Under the pieces are notes generated by a model that saw only the letters and a list, made by a program, of their open reading frames with translations, was not told the DNA's origin and did not search any database. DNA of 64,000 bases, taken from NCBI RefSeq assembly GCF_025506355.1, contig NZ_JANZYP010000020.1, positions 1-64,000 of the forward strand. The letters are read 5' to 3'. The position numbers and the translations under genes were made by a program. Positions within the stretch are counted from its first letter, which is position 1. Each line of letters opens with the position of its first letter. Positions 51,601 to 59,787 of this stretch are shown here, one piece after another. This stretch comes from Sphaerisporangium corydalis (GTDB lineage Bacteria; Actinomycetota; Actinomycetes; Streptosporangiales; Streptosporangiaceae).

Positions 51601-52528
51601 ACACAATCTGGGTGTCAGCCTGAGGCTGGCGGGCGAGTTCTCGAAGGCGCGAAAACTCGATCTGGAGACCGTCGATCGCCGGCGTCAGATGATCGGCGAG
51701 ATGCACCCGTACACGCTCTACTCGATAGGTGATCTCGCCCACGATCTCAGGGAACTCGGGCACTTCGCCGAGTCTGTCGAGATGTTACGAGTCAATCTTG
51801 AGCACCATCGACGCGTACTCGGTGACGACATGATCGATACCCTCCGGACCGCCACGAGTCTCGCTACATCGCTTCGCAGATCCGGGGCCATGGCGGAGGC
51901 GCGTGTCCTGATCGAGGAAACATACGAACGCTACGTCGCCCGCTACGGAACCGGGGCACCGGACTCCCTGTCGTGCCGTCTGGAGCTCACCTCCTGTCTG
52001 GCGGCGGCCGGTGAGACTATTCGCGCCCTCGAATTGGCCACCGACGCGATGTCCAGGTTCCAGGAGAGTCTCGGTCGCGATCACCCTCTCGCCCTGGCCA
52101 CAGCGAACAACGTCGCCATCTATCTCCGGCTGCTCGGCCGCCTCGACGAGGCCAAGGAGCTCACGAAGGCGACTCTGGACGCACTGATCGCCGGGGTCGG
52201 CGAAGCACACCCGCTGACGCTGGTCTGCGCGATCAACATGGCGAACTGCCTTGCCTGGTCAGGGCTGCCCGAGGCCGCCGAGTCACTTGAAAGGACCACG
52301 CTCACCCGGCTCACGAGGATGCTGGGACCCGGGCATTCCGACACGCTCATCTGTGAGGGCAATCTCGCCGTGTCCCTGAACGCTCTCGGCGAAGCCGAAG
52401 AGGCACGTGAACTCCGGGAACGTGTGGTGCGGGCGATGCGCCACACCTTGGGCGACGACCATCCGCACGTCATCGCGCTCGCGGAATGGCACAGGAACGA
52501 TCGCGACCTGGAACCTCAACCATGGTGA
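48623..52528 (+). CDS. fxsT: FxsT-type protein: P-loop, TIR-like, NB-ARC and tetratricopeptide repeats
   Basis: This is a 1301-residue STAND-class protein. Residues of about 6-300 form a CobQ/MinD-like P-loop domain with deviant Walker A YSYKGGTGRTMALANTAWIL and DWDLESPG. Residues of about 330-440 are a TIR-like domain (RVLLSYVPEDRMWADWIAALLRRSGFQI). An NB-ARC NTPase follows, with HGLGGVGKTQVALEYAHRF near 515, LLIFDNADDPHDLERFLP and GDLPLAIENASAWLEQTG. From about 880 to 1285 run TPR pairs of roughly 42 residues (HPFTLMTAGGLAADLRALGDFDQALRVD and similar). This order fits FxsT of FxSxx-COOH systems. The same layout is used by plant and bacterial NLR-like immune receptors. Confidence 0.9.
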   Translation: MSDTPEGHIITFYSYKGGTGRTMALANTAWILASNGKRVLALDWDLESPGLHKYFHPFLDANIMSSTGGVVDMITEYVIATSRDPRPGDWHVDYAKVQQNAVSVDWSDFPGEGTVDVVFAGRQSRDYTSLVASMDWEDFYTRRRGGQYLDALKADMKRHYDYILIDSRTGLSDIADICTIHFPDTLVTCFSLNDQSIEGASAVARHIDGRYGSRHIRILPVPMRVEDGEKVKLDAGRELARRRFDGFPVGMSPAETREYWGAIEIPYKPFYAFEETLAAFGDAPGSPTSLLAAFERLVGVITWGEVTSMPPFDENRRLRIREQYARKSATTSPRVLLSYVPEDRMWADWIAALLRRSGFQIQRQDEASPTAGPGAGPDMIVATIALLSISYMRSPQAQALWGTFEATEIRSQLVPVRVADVRPPAVLGDRVTLDLMFMEEEQATETLLRKLGRPHHPNHDLGYPPGGPRFPGTRPTVWNVPNRNAAFTGRNDVLDKLRDRIISGGKAVVRPQALHGLGGVGKTQVALEYAHRFMADYDVVWWIAAEHLDRINPTMAELAGSLGTGVNDSVSESSRAAHEALRRGDPFSRWLLIFDNADDPHDLERFLPSGSGHILITSRNPAWSRVADPLEVDVFNREESVEHLLRRAPGVDPADADRVASTLGDLPLAIENASAWLEQTGMPAGQYVEHLRTQVTETLSLGELSPGYPTAVAATWNLSIERLKEHSPASVRMLELLSFFASEPISLDLVYCDAMVGLLKPYDSAVNEKVLLGPVIRHLGRYALAKVDQVDRSVQVHRLIQGVVRDRMDPERRDETAHDVHRILVAAAPELGATDDPGNWPRYDEIWPHLGPSMADQCGKEDTRSLLIDRVRYLWKRGDFEASLSFGDRLVRGWNIKLGEDDRQTTHLRFHIANTLRSMGRYEEAFQVDTEVLSAQTRTLGEFHPFTLMTAGGLAADLRALGDFDQALRVDNLTYVRVRESFGEDHPRTLMSAHNLGVSLRLAGEFSKARKLDLETVDRRRQMIGEMHPYTLYSIGDLAHDLRELGHFAESVEMLRVNLEHHRRVLGDDMIDTLRTATSLATSLRRSGAMAEARVLIEETYERYVARYGTGAPDSLSCRLELTSCLAAAGETIRALELATDAMSRFQESLGRDHPLALATANNVAIYLRLLGRLDEAKELTKATLDALIAGVGEAHPLTLVCAINMANCLAWSGLPEAAESLERTTLTRLTRMLGPGHSDTLICEGNLAVSLNALGEAEEARELRERVVRAMRHTLGDDHPHVIALAEWHRNDRDLEPQPW

Positions 52529-54123
52529 CGCTGCTGGTCAGCGAGGATGGCGATTGCGGCGTTTTTGCCGTTTAGGGCTATTACGCTGCCGCCGGGGTGG
52601 GTGGCGGCGCCGCAGAGGTAGAGGTGGGGGATGGGGGTGCGGGGGGTTAGGCGGTTGGTCCACATTTGGTTGGGGCGGACTTCGCCCTGGAAGATGTGGC
52701 CGCCGGTGAGGCCTACCCGGCGTTCGATGTCGGGGGCGCCGAGTACCTCGTAGCTTTCCAGGCAGTCGGAGAAGCCGGGGGCGAAGCGTTCGATGAGGTC
52801 GATGAACTGTTTGGCGACGTCTTCCCTGCGGTTGTCCCAGCCGCCGTTGAGGTCGTAGGAGGCGTACTGCCCGAAGACGCTCATCAGGTGGCGGCCTTCG
52901 GGGGCGGGTGAGGGGTCGTGGCCGGTCTGGACGTAGATCTCGCCGAAGCCGACGGCTGGTTCGCCTGTTTCGCAGCGTTCGAAGGCCTTCTGCGCGTCCT
53001 CCAAGCCGGTGGTCGTGTTGACCACGCCCCGGGCCATGAACGTCTCGCCGGGGGCCGCCGTCCAGTCGGGGAGCCGGCTGAGCGCGGCGTTGAACTTCAC
53101 GACGGGGCTGCGGATGTCCCAGTCCTCGATGCGCCGCCGGTAGTCCTGCGGCACGGCGTCGCCGGGGAGCATGGTCATCAGCCGTTTGGGGTCGGCGTTG
53201 CTGACGATGGTGGCGGCGGCGATGAACGTGCCGTCCTCCAGCCTGACGCCCTCGCCGGGCAGCACCTCGCCCACCGGGACGCCGGTCGCCAGTACGGCGC
53301 CCGCCTCGCGCGCGGCGTCGGCGATGGCGAAGCTGACGACGCCCATGCCGCCGCGCACGTAGCCCCAGACGGCGCCCTCGCCGTTCACCTCGCCGGCGAA
53401 GTGCATGAACTTGACGGCGGCGGTGCCCGGGTCCTTCGGGCCCGCGTAGGTGCCGATGATGCCCTGGCCGAAGAGGGCGTCCTTGAGCCGCTGGTCGCCG
53501 ACGAACTCGTCCAGGACCTCGGCGATCGAGGCGTGGAAGAGCACGTCGGTCATCAGGCGCTCGCCGCCGAGCAGTTCCTCCAGCTCGGCCCTGGACGGGG
53601 AGTCGCCCGACCAGGTGTCCCGCGCCCCTTTGCGGAGCCGGATGCGGATCTGGTCGAACAGATCCTCATAAGCGAAATATCCGTCGATGTCCTTCTGAGA
53701 GAAGCCGAGGTCCCGCAGCCCCGCAAGCGTCCGGTCGTGGTCCAGCCACTGCGCGAAGGCGGTCCCGTCGTCGAACGGCACCCACAGCTGCGGGTCGGCG
53801 AGGTACACCTCCAGCCCGCGCTCGTGCAGCCGCAGGTCGCGGATCACGGTCTCGTCGAGCAGCCCGACGACGTACGCGCACGGGCTGACGACGTACCGGG
53901 GATCGGGGAAGGGCCGGTCGAGCGTGGCGGCGCCGCCGAGGCGCTCGCGCGCCTCCAGGACCAGCACCGATTTGCCGGCTCTGGCGAGGTAGGCCGCGCA
54001 GGTGAGCCCGTTGTGCCCGCCGCCGACGACTATCACGTCCCAGCGCCGTGCGGCCAGAGACCGCACCGGCTCGGGCAGCCCGACCACGCCCAGCCGCTCA
54101 GCGATCTCGTTCATTGCCTGCAT
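52516..54123 (-). CDS. FAD-dependent oxidoreductase, PYROXD2/phytoene-desaturase-like
   Basis: This is a 535-residue flavoprotein. The dinucleotide site is WDVIVVGGGHNGLTCAAYLARAG followed by VLVLEARERLGGAA. The late FAD-binding segment is HLYLCGAATHPGGSVIALNGKNAA. The length and middle region (GYFAYEDLFDQIRIRLRKG, GIIGTYAGPKDPGTAAVKFMH) match the PYROXD2/CrtI-like group, whose bacterial substrates are mostly unknown. The start is uncertain. I took ATG at 54123 after GGAAGGG; ATG codons at 54114 and 54234 are possible. The stop overlaps the convergent fxsT 3' end by 13 bp. A TetR-type palindrome lies about 150 bp upstream. Confidence 0.88.
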   Translation of the reverse strand: MQAMNEIAERLGVVGLPEPVRSLAARRWDVIVVGGGHNGLTCAAYLARAGKSVLVLEARERLGGAATLDRPFPDPRYVVSPCAYVVGLLDETVIRDLRLHERGLEVYLADPQLWVPFDDGTAFAQWLDHDRTLAGLRDLGFSQKDIDGYFAYEDLFDQIRIRLRKGARDTWSGDSPSRAELEELLGGERLMTDVLFHASIAEVLDEFVGDQRLKDALFGQGIIGTYAGPKDPGTAAVKFMHFAGEVNGEGAVWGYVRGGMGVVSFAIADAAREAGAVLATGVPVGEVLPGEGVRLEDGTFIAAATIVSNADPKRLMTMLPGDAVPQDYRRRIEDWDIRSPVVKFNAALSRLPDWTAAPGETFMARGVVNTTTGLEDAQKAFERCETGEPAVGFGEIYVQTGHDPSPAPEGRHLMSVFGQYASYDLNGGWDNRREDVAKQFIDLIERFAPGFSDCLESYEVLGAPDIERRVGLTGGHIFQGEVRPNQMWTNRLTPRTPIPHLYLCGAATHPGGSVIALNGKNAAIAILADQQRHHG

Positions 54124-54275
54124 ATCCCGCATCCCTTCCGCCCATATCCCGCACATCCCGCAGATCCCGGATCCCGGATCTCGCAGATCCCGCTTTCCTT
54201 CGGCGGCGACGATCGGACGGGGCGTCCCGCTCATGGTCCGGCCGCCGCGCGGGCCCAGTGTGGTGTCCTTCCATA

Positions 54276-54295
54276 GACTGACTGGATAGTCAGTC
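54276..54295. promoter_or_regulatory. TetR-type palindrome upstream of the flavin oxidoreductase
   Basis: GACTGACT-GGAT-AGTCAGTC has perfect 8-bp arms and a 4-nt centre. The half-site TGACT(A)GTCA is common among TetR-family operators. No tetR gene is adjacent. Confidence 0.6.
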
Positions 54296-54403
54296 AGGAT
54301 GCAAGAGGGGCCGACCATCCAGCGCGATCATCCGGCGGCCGGTCATTCGGCGGCGGGCTAATCCGGTGGTCGGTGGGGGTGGCCGGTGGTTAGCCTGGGG
54401 CGT

Positions 54404-54445
54404 ATGCGCCGGACTCTGATCACCTCTCCCCCCACCGCCCGATAA
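54404..54445 (+). CDS. Possible leader peptide of the EamA gene
   Basis: ATG opens a 13-codon frame, MRRTLITSPPTAR, closed by TAA in the loop of the first leader hairpin. It is rich in threonine, with leucine and isoleucine. A -10-like TAGCCT lies 8 bp upstream, so the transcript could begin at or near this ATG. A ribosome on the frame would touch the first stem, as in attenuation control. There is no independent proof of translation. Confidence 0.35.
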   Translation: MRRTLITSPPTAR

Positions 54446-54520
54446 CGGGCGGTTTCTCTCCATAAATCCGGACCTGGTAGGTCCGGTCGGTGGCGGCTGC
54501 CCGTTTCACGGGCCCTTCTT
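54435..54520 (+). promoter_or_regulatory. Three-hairpin leader before the EamA exporter gene
   Basis: Three stems follow in line: CCGCCCG-ATAA-CGGGCGG (54435-54452) with TTTCTCTCC after it, CCGGACC-TGGTA-GGTCCGG (54468-54486), and GCCCGT-TTC-ACGGGC (54499-54513) followed by CCTTCTTTCCC. The first and last resemble weak intrinsic terminators. Together they suggest a regulatory 5' leader; no known riboswitch class is recognised. Confidence 0.5.
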
Positions 54521-54546
54521 TCCCACCACCTCCATGGAGAGAGTTC

Positions 54547-55542
54547 ATGACGCACGTCTCCGTACGACGGGGCATGCTGTACGTCACCATCGCCGCCACC
54601 ATCTGGGGCACCGGCGGCCCCGCGGCGGCCCTGCTGTACAAGGTCAGCGGCCTCGGCCCGGTGGCCGTCTCCTTCTGGCGCTTCGTCTTCGGCGCCGCCC
54701 TGCTGTTCGCCGCCGCCCACCTCCCGCGCCCCGGCACGACCACCCTCCCGCGCCCCGGCACGCCCGCGCGCGTGGCCGTACCGAGGGCGCGCTGGGGCGG
54801 GTTGCTGCTCGTCGGGTCCGGGCTGGCGATCTCCCAGGCCGCCTACTTCGCCGCGGTCGCCGAGACCGGCGTCGCCATGGCGACCGTGATCACGCTGGGC
54901 GCGAGCCCGGCGGTGGTCGCCCTCGGGGCGCGGCTGGCCCTGGCGGAGCGGCTCGGCCGCGTCGGGACGTTCAGCATGGGGCTGGCCCTGGCGGGCCTGG
55001 TCCTCATGGTCGGCGGCCCGTCCGCCGTCTCGCCCGCCGGCGCCGGCCTGGCCCTGCTGTCGGCGGTCGCCTACGCCGGGGTCACCCTGCATTCCCGCGC
55101 CTCGACCCGGCCCGCAGACGTTACGCCGCGTTCCCGCGCCTCGGCCCGCCCCACGGGGCGTACCGAAGGGGACGTGGCGATGGGCCGAGGGGACGCGTAC
55201 GGGACGGCCATGTGGGGGTTCGCCGTCGGCGGGGTCCTGCTGTTGCCGATCGCGGCCGTCGAGGGCCTGGTGCCGAGCGGGGGCCCGGTGACGACGCTGG
55301 CGTTGCTCGGGTACCTCGGCGCCCTGCCCACGGCGCTCGCCTACAGCCTGTTCTTCACCGGGCTCGCGTCCGTACGGGCGACCACCGCCTCGATGGTGGC
55401 GCTCCTGGAGCCGGCGGGCGCGACGGCGATCGGCGTCCTGGCGCTGGGCGAGCGGCTCACGCCGGCCTCGGCGGCGGGCGCGGCCGTGCTGCTGGCCTCG
55501 GTGGCGTTCCTGACCCTCGGCGAGTCACGCCGCGCCTTGTGA
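54547..55542 (+). CDS. EamA/DMT-family exporter
   Basis: This is a ten-helix drug/metabolite transporter of 331 residues with two EamA repeats: MLYVTIAATIWGTGGPAAALLYKV starts the first and GTAMWGFAVGGVLLLPIAAV the second. The end EPAGATAIGVLALGERLTPASAAGAAVLLASVAFL is typical. Relatives export amino acids (RhtA-like) or toxic metabolites. Two low-complexity duplications occur in loops: LPRPGTTTLPRPGTP near residue 58, and SRASTRP...SRASARP near residue 190. GGAGAGAG precedes the ATG. The structured leader with a Thr-rich peptide hints at control by an amino acid. Confidence 0.88.
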   Translation: MTHVSVRRGMLYVTIAATIWGTGGPAAALLYKVSGLGPVAVSFWRFVFGAALLFAAAHLPRPGTTTLPRPGTPARVAVPRARWGGLLLVGSGLAISQAAYFAAVAETGVAMATVITLGASPAVVALGARLALAERLGRVGTFSMGLALAGLVLMVGGPSAVSPAGAGLALLSAVAYAGVTLHSRASTRPADVTPRSRASARPTGRTEGDVAMGRGDAYGTAMWGFAVGGVLLLPIAAVEGLVPSGGPVTTLALLGYLGALPTALAYSLFFTGLASVRATTASMVALLEPAGATAIGVLALGERLTPASAAGAAVLLASVAFLTLGESRRAL

Positions 55543-55752
55543 AGCCCTCGTAGCGTGGCAGGGGCGGGCCACCGACCGCCTCGGGGCCGGTGAGCCGGTC
55601 GGCGCCGGCCGGTGAACCGGTCGGGGCCTCGTAGTGGGTCATGTCGTGTCTCGGAGGCGGGCAAATACCGGGAGCGGGGGCCCGGTGCCGGGGTCGGACA
55701 TGCTAGACGTTGTGGACAGGAGGGCAACCGGTGGCCGGACGCGGTACGAAGG

Positions 55753-55780
55753 TTGTTCTGGTGCGTACGCTGGATAGGAT
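55753..55780 (+). promoter_or_regulatory. Candidate sigma-70-type promoter of the MFS gene
   Basis: TTGTTC (55753-55758) and TAGGAT (55775-55780) are separated by 16 bp and lie 30 bp before the MFS start. They match the actinobacterial housekeeping pattern TTGnnn/TAnnnT. Confidence 0.5.
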
Positions 55781-55810
55781 CGTCCAGCCCCATGGGAGAG
55801 GTGGCGTTGG

Positions 55811-57340
55811 ATGAGTGCCGATGAGGCGGGGCTGAACCGCCATCAGGTCAATCTGGTGTTCGCCGGGCTCATGGTGGCCCTCCTGCTCGCGGCACTCGAC
55901 CAGACGATCGTGTCCACCGCCCTGCCGACGATCGTCGGCGACCTGAAGGGCCTGGAGCACATCGGCTGGATCGTCACGGCCTACATCCTGGCCTCGACCA
56001 TCGGCCTGCCGATCTACGGGAAGCTCGGCGACCTGTTCGGCAGGAAGATCGTCTTCCAGGCCGCCATCGTGATCTTCCTGGTCGGGTCCGTGCTGTGCGG
56101 GCTGGCGCGCAACATGCCCGAGCTGATCGGTTTCCGTGCGCTTCAGGGACTCGGCGGCGGCGGGCTGATGATCGGCGTGCAGGCCATCGTGGCCGACCTC
56201 GTCTCCCCCAGGGAGCGCGGCAGGTACACCGGCATCATCGGCGCCGTCTGGGGCCTGTCGTCGGTGATCGGGCCGCTGATCGGCGGGTTCTTCACCGACC
56301 ACGCGAGCTGGCGCTGGTGTTTCTACGTCAATCTGCCGCTCGGCCTGCTGGCCCTGGTCATCACCGTGGTCGGGCTGAAGCTCCCCCGGCCGCAGAAGCA
56401 CCCGAAGCTGGACATCCTCGGCACCGCCCTGCTGGCCGCCACGTCCACCTGCGTCGTGCTGGTCACGAGCTGGGGCGGCACGGAGTACGCCTGGGGCTCG
56501 CCGATGATCATCGCTCTGGCGGCGGGGGCGGTCGTCCTCGCCGTCGGCTTCGTGCTGGCCGAGCGCGCGGCGGAGGAGCCGATCATCCCGCTCCACCTGT
56601 TCCGCGCCAACCTGTTCGTGTTCCCTGCCGCGCTCTCGGTGTTCGTCGGCGTCGGCATGTTCGCCTCCATCGCGTACCTGCCGACGTTCCTGCAGATGGT
56701 GAACGGCGCGAGCGCCACCCAGTCGGGCCTGCTGATGCTGCCGATGGTCGCCGGGATGACGATCACCTCCATCGGCTCGGGCCGGGTCATCTCGGCGACC
56801 GGGCGGTACCGGATCTTCCCGATCCTCGGCATGGGCCTGCTGGCGGCCGGCCTGGTGCTGCTGTCGCGGATGACCGCCGACTCCTCGATGGTGGTCAACA
56901 GCTGCTACATGTTCGTCGCCGGCTTCGGGCTCGGGATGGTGCTGCAGACGCTCGTGCTCATCGTGCAGAACTCGGTCGACCACCGCGACGTGGGCGCGGC
57001 CACCTCCGCGGTGAACTACTTCCGGCAGACCGGCGCCTCCCTCGGCACCTCGCTGGTCGGCGCGCTGTTCATCAACCGCCTGTCGGACGCCCTGAAGTCG
57101 AGCGGCACCCGGCTGCCGGTGAGCAACGTCAACGCGATCACCCCGCAGATGGTCCACCACCTGCCGCCGCCCGTACGAGAGGCCATCGCGCGGGCCTACG
57201 CGCACGCGCTGCCGCCGATCTTCCTGTACGTGGCGCCCATCGTGGCCGTCGGGTTCGTGCTCGCGTTCTTCATCAAGGAGATCCCGCTCTCCAACCGCCC
57301 CGCCTCGGCCCATCGGGACGTCCCCGCGCACAGCGGCTGA
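55811..57340 (+). CDS. MFS transporter, DHA2 (EmrB/QacA-like) family
   Basis: This is a 14-helix drug efflux permease of 509 residues. Motifs are [21 protein letters not shown] (DHA2 helix 1), [18 protein letters not shown] (motif A), [18 protein letters not shown] (motif B) and [22 protein letters not shown] (motif C). [16 protein letters not shown] is typical of helix 11-12 in this family. The gene has its own promoter and lies 47 bp before secA2 on the same strand, so a shared transcript is possible. The substrate is unknown; it is not closely similar to the first DHA2 pump at the left end. Confidence 0.9.
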   Translation: MSADEAGLNRHQVNLVFAGLMVALLLAALDQTIVSTALPTIVGDLKGLEHIGWIVTAYILASTIGLPIYGKLGDLFGRKIVFQAAIVIFLVGSVLCGLARNMPELIGFRALQGLGGGGLMIGVQAIVADLVSPRERGRYTGIIGAVWGLSSVIGPLIGGFFTDHASWRWCFYVNLPLGLLALVITVVGLKLPRPQKHPKLDILGTALLAATSTCVVLVTSWGGTEYAWGSPMIIALAAGAVVLAVGFVLAERAAEEPIIPLHLFRANLFVFPAALSVFVGVGMFASIAYLPTFLQMVNGASATQSGLLMLPMVAGMTITSIGSGRVISATGRYRIFPILGMGLLAAGLVLLSRMTADSSMVVNSCYMFVAGFGLGMVLQTLVLIVQNSVDHRDVGAATSAVNYFRQTGASLGTSLVGALFINRLSDALKSSGTRLPVSNVNAITPQMVHHLPPPVREAIARAYAHALPPIFLYVAPIVAVGFVLAFFIKEIPLSNRPASAHRDVPAHSG

Positions 57341-57387
57341 CGATCAGGGTCGGGAACGCCGTTAGAATAGGAGGCGTTGGAGGGTAC

Positions 57388-59643
57388 GTGGCCTCGATAA
57401 CGCAAGTGATCAGAAATCTCCTGGATCGTCCGGGAAGCGCGAACATCAGTCCTTTTCAACGCGTGGCCACGCAGGCGGGCGCCCTTGAGGACCGGGTCGC
57501 CGCGCTCACCGACCTTCCCCGCCCGGCCATGGACGACCTGGCCGAGTTCTGCGCCGTCGCCCGCGAGGCCTCCCGCCGCACCCTGGACATGCGTCCCTTC
57601 GACGTGCAGCTCGTCGGCGCCCTCGCCCTGCTGTCCGGCCAGGTCGCCGAGATGGCCACCGGCGAGGGCAAGACCCTGTCGGGCGCCATCGCCGCCGCCG
57701 GGTTCGCCCTGCGCGGCACGCCCGTCCACGTCATCTCGGTCAACGACTACCTCGCCCGGCGCGACGCCGAGTGGATGGGCCCGCTCTACGAGGCCCTGGG
57801 CGTGTCCGTCGGCTGGATCGGCCAGTCCTCGACGCCCGAGGAGCGGCGGGAGGCGTACGCCAAGGACGTGATGTACGCGTCGGTCAGCGAGATCGGCTTC
57901 GACGTGCTCCGCGACCGGGTGGCGACCGATCCCGCCGCCGTCATCGTCCCCGAGCCGTCCGTCGCGCTGATCGACGAGGCCGATTCGGTGCTGGTGGACG
58001 AGGCCCGCGTCCCGCTCGTGCTCGCGGGCGCGGCCGACCCGGGGGCCGACGCGCCCGAGACCGCGGAGCTGGTCAGGCGACTATCCCGTGGATACCACTA
58101 CGAGCTCGACGACCAGGCGCTGAACGTCTACCTCACCGCCAAGGGCACCGACGCGGTCGAACGGGCACTGGGCGGCATCAACCTGTATGAGACCCCCGAG
58201 GTGCTGACCCGGGTCAACCTCGCCCTGCACGCCCACGCGCTGCTGACCCGCGACGTGGACTACCTCGTGCGTGACGGCCGCATCCAGCTCGTCAGCCAGT
58301 CGCGCGGCCGGGTGGCCACCCTCCAGCGCTGGCCGGACGGCCTGCAGGCCGCCGTGGAGGCCAAGGAAGCGCTCCCGGCGAGCGAGACCGGCGAGATCCT
58401 CGACTCCATCACCGTCCAGGGCCTGATCCGCAGGTATCCCAAGCTGTGCGGCATGACGGGCACGGCGGTGGCGGTCGAGGAGCAGCTCAGGGAGTTCTAC
58501 GGCCTGAAGGTCGCCGTCATCCCCCCGAACACGCCGTGCGTGCGCACCGACGAGCCCGACCGCCTGTTCGGCACGGTCGCCGACAAGGAGCGGGCGCTGG
58601 CCACCGAGATCGCCGACGTGCACGCGACGGGCCGGCCGATCCTGATCGGCACGCTCGACGTCTCCGAGTCCGAGCGCCTCGCTGACGACCTGCGGGCCAG
58701 GGACCTCGACTGCGTGGTGCTGAACGCCAAGAACGACGCCGAGGAGGCCGCGATCATCTCGCGCGCCGGCGAGCGTGCGGTGATCACCGTGTCCACGCAG
58801 ATGGCCGGGCGCGGCACCGACATCCGGCTCGGCGAGGGGGTCGCCGAGCTGGGCGGCCTGTACGTCATCGGCTCGGGCCGGCACGCGAGCAGCCGCCTGG
58901 ACGACCAGCTCAGGGGCCGCGCCGGGCGCCAGGGCGACCCCGGCGGCTCGGTGTTCCTGGTGAGCCTCGAAGACGACCTGATCACGCAGTACGCCCCCGG
59001 TGAGGCCCTCCCGGCCGCCGGCGACGACGGCGTGGTCCGCCACAAACGCGCCGGGTACGTCGTCGGCCACGCCCAGCGGGTCGCCGAGGGCGCCCACCTG
59101 GAGATCCACCGCAACACCTGGCGCTACACCCGCCTGCTGGAGCGGCAGCGCGACCTGGTGCTGGCGCAGCGCGAGAAGGTCCTGCGGGGCGACGCCGCCG
59201 GGGAGGCCCTGGCCGCCGCCGCGCCGGAGCGCTGGAGCGAGCTGAGCGACCTCGTGGGCGAGGACGTGCTGCAGGCCGCGGCGCGGGAGATCGTCCTTTT
59301 CCATCTCGACCGCTGCTGGACCGAGCATCTGGGCTTCATGTCCGACGTGCGCGAGGGCATCCATTTGCGCGCCCTCGGGCACAAACTCAAGCCGATCGAC
59401 GAGTTCAACCGCGAGGGCACCGCCGCGTACCGGCACCTGCTGGACGAGGTCGAGCTCCGGTCGGTCGAGACGTTCCGCACGGCGCCGATCACCGCGGACG
59501 GGATGGACCCGCTGGAGGCCGGCCTGAAGCGGCCCACGGCCACCTGGACCTACCTGGTGCAGGACAACCCCTTCGGCAGCTCCGTCGACCGCCTGCTGAA
59601 ACGCCTCAGCCCCCGCACGCGCCGCCGCCAGGACCTCGACTGA
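57388..59643 (+). CDS. secA2: Accessory Sec translocase ATPase SecA2
   Basis: This motor ATPase works with SecYEG to export a subset of proteins. Its 751 residues are shorter than SecA1 and lack the zinc-binding tail, which marks SecA2. Walker A is AEMATGEGKTLSGAIAAAG near residue 90, the DEAD-like box is ALIDEADSVLVDEAR, and motif VI is HASSRLDDQLRGRAGRQGDPG. The preprotein crosslinking domain and helical scaffold (WRYTRLLERQRDLVLAQREKVL) are present. GTG lies 3-4 nt after GGAGGG, and TAGAAT upstream may be a -10. In mycobacteria SecA2 exports virulence and stress factors; here the clients are unknown. Confidence 0.93.
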   Translation: MASITQVIRNLLDRPGSANISPFQRVATQAGALEDRVAALTDLPRPAMDDLAEFCAVAREASRRTLDMRPFDVQLVGALALLSGQVAEMATGEGKTLSGAIAAAGFALRGTPVHVISVNDYLARRDAEWMGPLYEALGVSVGWIGQSSTPEERREAYAKDVMYASVSEIGFDVLRDRVATDPAAVIVPEPSVALIDEADSVLVDEARVPLVLAGAADPGADAPETAELVRRLSRGYHYELDDQALNVYLTAKGTDAVERALGGINLYETPEVLTRVNLALHAHALLTRDVDYLVRDGRIQLVSQSRGRVATLQRWPDGLQAAVEAKEALPASETGEILDSITVQGLIRRYPKLCGMTGTAVAVEEQLREFYGLKVAVIPPNTPCVRTDEPDRLFGTVADKERALATEIADVHATGRPILIGTLDVSESERLADDLRARDLDCVVLNAKNDAEEAAIISRAGERAVITVSTQMAGRGTDIRLGEGVAELGGLYVIGSGRHASSRLDDQLRGRAGRQGDPGGSVFLVSLEDDLITQYAPGEALPAAGDDGVVRHKRAGYVVGHAQRVAEGAHLEIHRNTWRYTRLLERQRDLVLAQREKVLRGDAAGEALAAAAPERWSELSDLVGEDVLQAAAREIVLFHLDRCWTEHLGFMSDVREGIHLRALGHKLKPIDEFNREGTAAYRHLLDEVELRSVETFRTAPITADGMDPLEAGLKRPTATWTYLVQDNPFGSSVDRLLKRLSPRTRRRQDLD

Positions 59644-59787
59644 GCGCACGGCCCCTCCCGCCGGGCGCGCGCGCGTACGACGGGCTCGCCACCTCCGCCT
59701 GTGGCACCGGCGCGCGGCTGTGATTGGGTGCTTGTAACAGGAGCGGCAGCGACGTGCACCTCCGTGACCCTCTTACGGTGACCGCGT

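Noticed and set aside
54435-54520. Known riboswitch class (mini-ykkC/guanidine-II) upstream of the exporter
   Set aside because: The stems lack the paired ACGR loops of that class, and no other class is recognised. I kept it as an unassigned leader.
56095-57387. Upstream extension of the secA2 frame through the MFS gene
   Set aside because: The extension is Arg-rich antiphase reading of the MFS coding sequence. The SecA2 family start and ribosome site are at 57388.
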